In this document: in pieces, positions 51,864 to 58,701 of the stretch
Layout: each line of letters starts with the position of its first letter
Position numbering within the stretch: the first letter of the stretch is position 1
NCBI RefSeq assembly: GCF_004152845.1
Contig: NZ_SEON01000002.1
Location: 62,001 to 126,000, forward strand
Reading direction: 5' to 3'
DNA: 64,000 bases
Source of the DNA: Sphingobium fuliginis
GTDB lineage: Bacteria > Pseudomonadota > Alphaproteobacteria > Sphingomonadales > Sphingomonadaceae
Program-made: the position numbers and the translations under genes
The notes under the pieces: model-generated
The model's database searches: none
Seen by the model: the letters and a program-made list of their open reading frames with translations, nothing else
Told to the model about the DNA's origin: nothing

Positions 51864-53557
51864 TGAAGATCGAACGCAGCGTCTTTGCTGTACCCTTTCT
51901 CCATATCATATCGTGCGATGTCGAAGCGCTTGATCGCTGACGGAAACCATTCTTCAAAATATTCCTTCGCCATAGCCAGCGCTTGCGCTGGCGTTTTCGG
52001 CCGGGGCTTGTGCAGTTCGCTGGCATCGGCTTGGTACAGAGCGATCCCTTCACCGGCGACGTCCATGAAGAAATAGCGCCCATGGGCAAGTCCGTCGTTC
52101 ACCTCTTGCAAGGTGTGGACGATGAAATTCACAGGGGTCTTGAGCGTCTGGGTCACCTCAAGCTGAACGCCCAGCAGCTCGATCAGCGCCGATCCCGCTT
52201 CCAGCGTCTCGCCCATGACGATAGCGAGGATGCCCAGCACCATGGCATCATCAAGCTCGAGCAGCCGCAGATAAAGCGGGATCAATTCCCTATCAAAACC
52301 CGCACCCGTCACGGTCGGCGTGTCGGGATCGAGACCCAGCAGGTCGAGCGCGATCCGCCGCTCCTTGTCGAAATCGGCCTCCGACCTGCAATTCTCGACG
52401 CTCTCGCTGATTGCATCGGTCGCCCCGCGCTGAGAGGCAACGTCGACCCGCCACAACGAAGAACCGGCAATGGAGTGGGCAACCATCAGCCGCAGGGCGA
52501 TGGCAGGCGCAGCCGCGACCTTGGCCCGCACGGCGGCATGACGATGCAGGTCGATATAGCTGGCCAGCGGCGCGGACAGTTCGGGGCGAACCGCCTTCTC
52601 GACGCTGCCGCCCTGTTCCAGCCTGCGGGCCTCTTTGAGGGTCACATAGCCCTCATGGAAACTGACGTCGCCGCCATGGCCCATGCTCACATAGATGCGC
52701 CCGCCCTTGGCCTTGGAGCATCGCTCATGCTCCCACGCATGAAAAGCCTCACCCCGCGCCATGACGGCAATATCCTGCCACCCGGCATCTCGATAGCCCT
52801 CGATGCGCTCGGCAATTGCCGCCTCCTGCATCTGCCAGAAGAGGTCGGCGTCGGCAAAATAGCTGTGATCGCCAAACAGGTCAGCCACGATCCCACCTTT
52901 ATAATCAGCCGGATCGAACAGCGCCATGTCGGTAGCGATAGCATTGCCGCCCAACAGCCACGCCTTTACATGATGCCCCATGGGCGGCCAGGCATCCTCA
53001 TCGTCCAGCAGCGCCAGCCATTCACGCTGCCGCGCCTTGGACGCCAAGGTCAGATGCCGCACGGTCACGGCATCGATCGTGTCGCTGCGATAGAGATTGC
53101 GGATGCGGGGTAACAGATTGCCCAACGCCAGCGTTCGTTTCACCTGCAAGGCGGTAAGGCCGAAGGTCAGCGATATATCCTCGGGCGACCGGCCTTCCTT
53201 CACCAGCCGCGTGAACGTCTCCCAGCGCGTCACCTCATCGGGATCGAGCCGGGCGATATTCTCGATGAGCGAGGCTTCCAGCGCCGCCGCGTCATCGCCC
53301 GCCTCCATAATCGCACAGGGCAGCGGATCGACGCTTCCTTCCTCCTGCGCCACAATCAGCGCGGCATGATAGCGCCGCTTGCCCGCGACAATCTCATAGG
53401 TAGTAGGACTGCCATTCTGCCGCACGATCAGCGGCACCAGCACGCCCCGCGCCCGAACGGAGGGCAGGATATTGGTGAGGTCCGGCGCCTTCTTCACGCC
53501 CCGCATGTTGGCGGACGAGATCGAGAGGCAGGCAATATCGATATGCTTGAGTTCCAT
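51620..53557 (-). CDS. ParB/RepB-family protein with truncated, out-of-frame C-terminus
   Basis: The start at 53557 (MELKHIDIACLSISSANMRG) follows GAGGAGTAAGGAAG. The N-terminal ParB/sulfiredoxin-like domain includes YEIVAGKRRYHAALI and ENIARLDPDEVTRWETF, followed by an HTH (EDISLTFGLTALQVKRTLAL). A long plasmid-type C-terminal region runs to about residue 565 (KGYSKDAAFD). After position about 51861 the frame reads into the TraA relic in another frame for about 80 residues and stops at 51620, so the natural C-terminus is lost. Similar proteins are found on sphingomonad plasmids and integrative elements. Function after truncation is uncertain. Confidence 0.78.
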   Translation of the reverse strand: MELKHIDIACLSISSANMRGVKKAPDLTNILPSVRARGVLVPLIVRQNGSPTTYEIVAGKRRYHAALIVAQEEGSVDPLPCAIMEAGDDAAALEASLIENIARLDPDEVTRWETFTRLVKEGRSPEDISLTFGLTALQVKRTLALGNLLPRIRNLYRSDTIDAVTVRHLTLASKARQREWLALLDDEDAWPPMGHHVKAWLLGGNAIATDMALFDPADYKGGIVADLFGDHSYFADADLFWQMQEAAIAERIEGYRDAGWQDIAVMARGEAFHAWEHERCSKAKGGRIYVSMGHGGDVSFHEGYVTLKEARRLEQGGSVEKAVRPELSAPLASYIDLHRHAAVRAKVAAAPAIALRLMVAHSIAGSSLWRVDVASQRGATDAISESVENCRSEADFDKERRIALDLLGLDPDTPTVTGAGFDRELIPLYLRLLELDDAMVLGILAIVMGETLEAGSALIELLGVQLEVTQTLKTPVNFIVHTLQEVNDGLAHGRYFFMDVAGEGIALYQADASELHKPRPKTPAQALAMAKEYFEEWFPSAIKRFDIARYDMEKGYSKDAAFDLHQACACHAWASRGRTRGFRCQGARMEPHRAGGTVARALGRSCQRAAGRTRYRCAHRSPQSGGAGHRSRAPGQDRTGGIAQA

Positions 53558-54340
53558 CTTCCTTACTCCTCTTGCACACACCGGACCCCGGAAAAGCGGA
53601 GTGGGCGGCGAGAGCGCACCGCCAGCCCCGGCAAAGCGGCGGGCTGCATCCGAAGGACCGGAACGCAGGTGAAGGAGCCGTGCCAGAGGCCGGCTTGCCG
53701 CCCGCCGCGACGGGCCTAGAGGGAAGCGACCGCCCACACCGCCTCGCCGGGACCGGCCAACGCCATCGCGCCTACGCGATGTCCACCGGCGAACCGTCAG
53801 GATCGCGCGTCAGCGATCACAACCCGTCAGGGACGAGACAAGCGAAGCTGGCTCGGTGGAGCGCAAGCGGAATAGAGCGCGGCCCGAAGGGGGCGCCCTC
53901 CACCCACTTTCTCACGACATATGCGCGCGCGAGATGTCCTGGGCATACATGGGACACCAATTTGATAACCCGAACCTCCCCCCTCTTGAATCGCGGGAAG
54001 AGAAGAGACAGTATGACCGGCAGCGGCAATGGCGGGCCGCTATAAAAGGAACCGCCATGCCTTTCCTATCGAGACCGCCGACGGATCACAGTCCCTGGCC
54101 AGAGGCCGGAGCCTACTCCGCTTGCACCTTGATCCCGACATTTAATCGACATCGACGGCCCTCCGAGGCTCCCGTCCATCGGCGTCCATTACACAGGCAT
54201 AGCCGATACTTTTCAGGCCGTCCGCACCGTCCTCCTTAGTCATGCCGCGACTTGACGAGCGCTGGTGCCGTCAGGGGCCGGTGACAGGCGCTCAATCCAA
54301 TGAATGGCGGGAGAAACAACCAGAAGATGATGGATTGACG
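53558..54340. other. About 780 bases with no convincing gene
   Basis: The first half (to about 53,800) is high-GC and resembles the region upstream of parB-like genes on sphingomonad mobile elements; its open frames are low-complexity artefacts. From about 53,930 to 54,240 composition shifts to AT-richer, and an excision or recombination join could lie there. No RNA gene or clear repeat was seen. Confidence 0.45.
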
Positions 54341-54553
54341 ATGACCAACACCCGAAACATGGAACGCATTATCCGTTTGAAGACCGTTCTCGACCGAACC
54401 GGGCTGTCGCGCTCGACGCTTTACCGCAAGATCGCGGAAGGGACGTTCCCCCGGCAGGTTCCCATCAGCGTCCATGGCGCGGGCTGGCACGAGTCGGCCA
54501 TCAATCGCTGGATCGCAGACCCAGGACAATACCAGGACGACGGATCGGCCTGA
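54341..54553 (+). CDS. AlpA-family helix-turn-helix regulator / excisionase-like protein
   Basis: The 70-residue protein begins MTNTRNMERIIRLKTVLDRTG and has the AlpA/MerR-like winged HTH: LSRSTLYRKIAEGTFPRQVPISVHGAGWHESAINRWIAD. AlpA in P4-like elements activates the integrase and promotes excision, so it is the likely directionality or regulatory factor of the island. The same frame is open from 54242, but the domain starts only after the ATG at 54341. It lies about 290 bases before the SIR2 gene. Confidence 0.87.
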   Translation: MTNTRNMERIIRLKTVLDRTGLSRSTLYRKIAEGTFPRQVPISVHGAGWHESAINRWIADPGQYQDDGSA

Positions 54554-54775
54554 TATCAAAACTGGGCAGGACCTGCCACGTAGCCATGACTTGGGACTTT
54601 TTGGCCGTTCCGCTCCGTGGCGGATCATTGCGAAAAGCTGCCGCTTCGCCATCCGGAATGGATGTCAGGACAGTCCGCCCGGTCCGCCTCGAAGCAGTGG
54701 TTATGGGAATGGCTCATATCCAACACTCTTCCAGATTTAGATGACAACACGTTCTTCAACCGATAATAAAATGTA

Positions 54776-54839
54776 ATGGGGAGCACACGTGACACGCCTC
54801 TATTTGTGCCTCCCCATGAAAATGTTGGACCATGGGGAG
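54776..54839 (+). promoter_or_regulatory. Possible alternative-pairing leader before the SIR2 gene
   Basis: CTCCCCAT (54810-54817) is complementary to ATGGGGAG at both 54776-54783 and 54832-54839. The upstream pairing extends with CACA/TGTG (one-base bulge) and would leave the ribosome binding site free; the downstream pairing (8 bp, 14-nt loop) would cover GGGGAG, the apparent ribosome binding site for ATG 54844. This could form a switch; it is seen in sequence only. Confidence 0.4.
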
Positions 54840-54843
54840 TCTA

Positions 54844-56064
54844 ATGGGGCACGACGCGGATATTGCCGAACAGTTCGAGAAGCACCTCAACAGTCCGAAG
54901 CAGACTTGGCTTCTCGGGGCAGGCGTCAGCTACCCAGCCAATATTCCCCTGATGTACCCATTGACCGATCGAGTTATGGAACTGGCGCGAAACGACCTGT
55001 TCGCGGCTGATGCCGACGCCATTCGCGTTCTGGATTTTGTTATCGGCGATTGCTCTGAGACCTCGCACATCGAGCATCATCTAACCCACCTTGGGGATCT
55101 CATATCCATTGCTGAGCGGTCGCGGACCGGCGGTGTAGATATTGGCGGAGCGCGTGTTTCGAGGGAGAAGCTTGAAGAAGTTCATAGAGGCCTGATCGAA
55201 CAAATCGCCTCGACCGTAAGATGGGGATATCAGGCAGCACGCAAAAACGGCCAGGGAGAGGTTGTTACCGAGGCACAAATAGGCAGCCAGAGTAAGGCCA
55301 TCGTGGATATCTCGGGGCATCAGAAATTTGTAGAAGCCGTTTTCGGCACCAGTCGCGCCGGTCTCGACTTTGTCCGAGCGCCCGTGGAGTTCTTCACCAC
55401 CAACTACGATACGCTACTCGAGGACGCCCTCGCGTTGGCTGGGATAGAATTCCAAGATGGATTCATCGGAGGTGGCGTCGCGTTCTGGAATGTTCAGAAC
55501 TACGCGAACCAGACCGGGACTCGCGCTGTGGTTTCCAAACTGCATGGCTCAATCGACTGGTATAGACCGCATTCCGGCAAAACGAACTTGCTGCGAGTTA
55601 GGCATGGGGACACCTATCCAGGCCCTAGCGGCTCAGTCATGATTTATCCGCAAGCCACCAAATATCTGAATACGCAGCGTGATCCTTTCGCCGAAATTTT
55701 TCAGAGATTTAGGCGGCGGCTGTCTCAAGGTAACGATCACGTCCTTCTCGTTTGCGGCTACTCGTTCGGAGATGATCACATTAACGCCGAGATCGAAATT
55801 GCCATGTCTTCTTCGAGAAATCAGCTAACTGTCATTGCCTTCAATGACGAGCCGAACGGCGAACTGCCTCCAACTCTGAAGGATTGGCAGACTAAAGCTT
55901 GGAGCCAGCGGCTTTTCGTGGCAAGCCCCAAGGGAATTTACCAGGGATCAATCGGACCAGTCTTTTCCGTTGACGACGGCAATAGGGATTGGTGGACGTT
56001 CGATGGAGCCTCAACCCTTCTTGCCAGTGGACTCCCAAAGGACATCCAGGAGGCAATGGCATGA
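54844..56064 (+). CDS. SIR2-domain NAD-hydrolysing defence protein of a SIR2-HerA system
   Basis: The 406-residue protein is a SIR2 domain of the defence type. NAD-binding motifs are GAGVSYPANIPL (residues 25-36), FFTTNYDTLLED (TNYD at 186-189) and KLHGSIDW with the likely catalytic His234, then VCGYSFGDDHIN. In known SIR2-HerA ('Nezha') and related systems this domain depletes NAD+ on infection. I choose ATG 54844, 4 bases after GGGGAG; ATG 54832 would add four residues. Its stop overlaps the HerA start (ATGA), so the two proteins are made together. Compared with flanking host genes it is AT-rich. Confidence 0.92.
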   Translation: MGHDADIAEQFEKHLNSPKQTWLLGAGVSYPANIPLMYPLTDRVMELARNDLFAADADAIRVLDFVIGDCSETSHIEHHLTHLGDLISIAERSRTGGVDIGGARVSREKLEEVHRGLIEQIASTVRWGYQAARKNGQGEVVTEAQIGSQSKAIVDISGHQKFVEAVFGTSRAGLDFVRAPVEFFTTNYDTLLEDALALAGIEFQDGFIGGGVAFWNVQNYANQTGTRAVVSKLHGSIDWYRPHSGKTNLLRVRHGDTYPGPSGSVMIYPQATKYLNTQRDPFAEIFQRFRRRLSQGNDHVLLVCGYSFGDDHINAEIEIAMSSSRNQLTVIAFNDEPNGELPPTLKDWQTKAWSQRLFVASPKGIYQGSIGPVFSVDDGNRDWWTFDGASTLLASGLPKDIQEAMA

Positions 56065-57905
56065 GCGCATTCCTCCTAGATTCCGATTTGGAGATTGGTA
56101 CGGTCTTCGAAGTTGCTGGCAACGCCATAAAAGTCGCGCTCAAGCGCGACATAACCGAACTTACGAGGAGCCACAGCGGCCGCGTTTATGACGTTGGCCA
56201 AATTGGCAGCATTGTAAAAATGCACCTTGGGCGCAGAATTCTGTTCGCCACCGTCAGGCTCTTACGGCTCCAATCTGATGAAGAAGCAGCGGCGCTCTCA
56301 TCAACTCAGGGCAAGCCTTTCGATCAAGATCGCAGGGTAATAGAAGCCGATATGCTTGGCGAAGCTTGGTTTAATGCCGCAGAGAACGAGTTGGCTTTTA
56401 AACGTGGGGTTTCGACATACCCTCTGCCGCTTCAGGCAGTACATTTGATAACTAAAGAAGAAACCGACAAGCTTTTTGCCAGTGCAGAACGGGCCTCGGA
56501 CGATGGAGCAGACCGGCTCGTGCCCATCGGCTCTTATGTAGGTGCAACGCGCGTGCCTTGTCGCGCGAACATGGACAAGCTTTTCGGTCATCATTGCGCA
56601 ATTCTTGGCTCTACGGGGTCTGGCAAATCGAGCGCCGTCGCAGCCGTTATCCACTCTATTTTAGAGCATCAATGCCGACCGGAGCAGGGCACTCGACCTT
56701 GTATCATTCTGATCGACCCGCACGGGGAGTATGCTTCAGCGTTTGGCAACCGGGCCAAAGTTTTTCGAGCATATGATGCGCTAGGGAATAACGCCGATGA
56801 TGTTTCCACGCTGAAACTACCTTACTGGCTCATGTCTAGCGATGAATTCCGCTCGCTTGTGATCGGCAAAACGGAGTTCGAAGCCACGTCTCAGGCAAAC
56901 ACTGTCTATAAGGCGCTTGCTCACGCACGAATGGTAGGTGCGGGGCTTGCTCGCAGCGCAGCTGGCGGAATCCCTGGAGATCTTCCGGCTGGACAACATC
57001 CGGAACAGCCTATGCCAATGGCCGGAGTGAACGAAGATCAGCTCGTCTCGTTTGACCGGGATAAGCCTCGTCCCTTCACCCTCTCTGAATTCGAAACCCA
57101 TATTAGGGAGCGTCAGGCCAAGCGTAACGGTCCCAACTGGACCGACGTGACGGCTTCGGATTTCCAAAAAGACTACGCGTCGATACTAAACAAGTTTCGC
57201 GTGCTCAGGACTGACCCGCGCGTTCGGTTCCTCATGGAAGAGCATGGGCCAGACGCGCCGAGCCTTTCCGACGTCTTGTCTCAATTCCTCAATGTAGAGG
57301 GAGCAGACGACGCCTGCTTGAAGATCATAGACATTTCAGGATTGCCCAATGAAGTGGCTGGACCACTCACGGGTGCAATCGCGCGCCTGCTGTTTCAATA
57401 CAAACTTCATCAGACACGAGAAGAGCGCGAGCGAGATCCGGTACTGTTCGTTTGCGAGGAGGCGCATCGTTACGTCCCAAATCGTGGTGACGCTCAGTAT
57501 GAAGTGGCGCAAACCGCCGTGCGGAGACTCGCGCGTGAAGGGCGCAAATACGGTCTAGGTCTTATGCTTGTTTCGCAACGGCCATCCGACATCGAAGATA
57601 CGGTCATATCTCAGTGCAACTCATGGATTGTGTTGCGCCTCGCTAATAGCACCGACCAAGAACATGTCTCCCGCATCCTGCCGGATAGCTTGGCGGGTAT
57701 GACAAAAATGCTCTCTTCGCTGCCCAGACAAGAGGCGCTTTTCGTTGGTGAGGCGGCGGCGATTTTCTCCAGGATAAGGTTGCGAACCCTAAGTCGTGAT
57801 CAATTGCCTAATTCACACGATATCTCTTTTGCTGAAGGTTGGTCTTCTGAAGGCACGAGAGCCGAAGCACTAACGACAGTTGTAGGAAGAATGACGGCCT
57901 TTTGA
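56061..57905 (+). CDS. HerA-type ATPase partner of the SIR2 protein
   Basis: The 614-residue protein has an N-terminal HAS-barrel (about 1-140), Walker A GSTGSGKSS (residues 183-191, Lys189), the IDPHGEYA block, Walker B VLFVCEEAHRYVP (from residue 461) and the arginine/sensor region LVSQRPSDIEDTVISQCN. HerA proteins form hexameric rings; in SIR2-HerA systems the ring assembles with SIR2 and controls its NADase. The start overlaps the SIR2 stop by 4 bases. It resembles the chromosomal HerA at 37393-39051 but has a longer insertion between Walker A and B. The 3' end overlaps a small convergent gene by 36 bases. Confidence 0.93.
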   Translation: MSAFLLDSDLEIGTVFEVAGNAIKVALKRDITELTRSHSGRVYDVGQIGSIVKMHLGRRILFATVRLLRLQSDEEAAALSSTQGKPFDQDRRVIEADMLGEAWFNAAENELAFKRGVSTYPLPLQAVHLITKEETDKLFASAERASDDGADRLVPIGSYVGATRVPCRANMDKLFGHHCAILGSTGSGKSSAVAAVIHSILEHQCRPEQGTRPCIILIDPHGEYASAFGNRAKVFRAYDALGNNADDVSTLKLPYWLMSSDEFRSLVIGKTEFEATSQANTVYKALAHARMVGAGLARSAAGGIPGDLPAGQHPEQPMPMAGVNEDQLVSFDRDKPRPFTLSEFETHIRERQAKRNGPNWTDVTASDFQKDYASILNKFRVLRTDPRVRFLMEEHGPDAPSLSDVLSQFLNVEGADDACLKIIDISGLPNEVAGPLTGAIARLLFQYKLHQTREERERDPVLFVCEEAHRYVPNRGDAQYEVAQTAVRRLAREGRKYGLGLMLVSQRPSDIEDTVISQCNSWIVLRLANSTDQEHVSRILPDSLAGMTKMLSSLPRQEALFVGEAAAIFSRIRLRTLSRDQLPNSHDISFAEGWSSEGTRAEALTTVVGRMTAF

Positions 57906-58106
57906 GGAAAGCGCACCCAGTTTGGGCGTGCCGTTGAACAAAGCTTCGGTACGCGGAATGATTTTGCCAAGCGCAATCTCGATTTCGTGTTCAATGGCCG
58001 CATGAAAGGAGATGACTTTAATCGCCGAGGTTTCAGGCATTTCACCAACCTCCAGAACGCGAAGGATACTCGCGATTTCGTCGTAATCAATGTTTGCCCC
58101 GTGCAC
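57870..58106 (-). pseudogene. Small unrecognised protein, probably truncated at its 3' end
   Basis: This 78-residue frame starts with GTG at 58106 and reads MHGANIDYDEIASILRVLEV, then a helix FHAAIEHEIEIALGKIIPRTEALFNGTPKLG that looks natural and resembles the start of a longer helical domain. The last 12 residues overlap the 3' end of the HerA gene and look unrelated, so the natural 3' end may be missing. It begins 12 bases after the 81-residue gene ends, so the two are probably one transcript. No function is known to me. Confidence 0.45.
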
Positions 58107-58118
58107 TGTTGATCGTTT

Positions 58119-58364
58119 TCAACGCCGTGCGACTACGCGACGCCAGTCCGATAGATCATGCGGCAAACCGACTTCTGACGTGTCGAGGCCGGCAGAATTT
58201 GAAAAGCAATGGTCGCCGACCAAATCGTCATGCGCAGCGATAGGCGAATGATAGCTTCCTAAGTCTTCATCTTCAAACATCGCGGACCAGCGGCCATTGG
58301 GCCGCGCAACTATAGAAAATCGGCCCCAACGCGTTTGATGCACATATGCAACAACCATTTCCAT
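58119..58364 (-). CDS. Unrecognised 81-residue protein in the defence region
   Basis: The product is rich in aromatics and acidic residues: VHQTRWGRFSIVARPNGRWS, then MFEDEDLGSYHSPIAAHDDL and LPHDLSDWRRV. It has an excellent ribosome binding site (GGGGAGGA, 8 bases before ATG 58364) and natural-looking sequence, so I regard it as a real gene. It is followed by the small frame at 57870-58106. It lies between SIR2-HerA and the MmeI-like enzyme and could be a cargo gene or regulator of either; nothing in its sequence says which. Confidence 0.65.
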   Translation of the reverse strand: MEMVVAYVHQTRWGRFSIVARPNGRWSAMFEDEDLGSYHSPIAAHDDLVGDHCFSNSAGLDTSEVGLPHDLSDWRRVVARR

Positions 58365-58700
58365 GTAATATCCTCCCCATCCTAAGTAGATCGTAGCCGT
58401 TTTGTGTTCGGTCTAGCAACATATCACAGCATTAACCGTAGTAGTTATGAATAACCTTCATCTTGACCCTGCGAATCTATGGTTACTTTCTTTACTACCC
58501 GCCAGCATGCGAGCAAACTGAAGTCGGCCAGCCTCGTGCATACGGATGGACAAGCGGACGTTCCGCACCCGAGAAAGAAAAATCGGCTGATGAATGCCTG
58601 AAGGGGGGTCAGCTCCCGCCGGCAGTCGAGTGCCGCGTCGTGGGACATTCCTGCCCTTCCAGTTGGCTTGTCGAACGTCGGCTCCTGTGAGGAGCCGACG
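58365..58700. other. 336 bases without a gene, AT-rich to mixed
   Basis: Only short overlapping frames lacking ribosome binding sites are present. Near 58391-58445 the sequence is AT-rich and may hold the promoter of the small gene pair. A hairpin at 58675-58701 marks the 3' end of the MmeI-like gene. Confidence 0.45.
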
Positions 58701-58701
58701 T
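58675..58701 (-). terminator. Hairpin at the 3' end of the MmeI-like gene
   Basis: ACGTCGGCTCC (58675-58685) and its exact complement (58691-58701) enclose the loop TGTGA. It overlaps the last base of the stop codon on the minus strand. There is no T run, so it may instead be a REP-like sequence. Confidence 0.5.

Noticed and set aside
53572..54239. Several overlapping small frames upstream of the AlpA-type gene
   Set aside because: None has a ribosome binding site, and the translations are Arg/Pro-rich artefacts.
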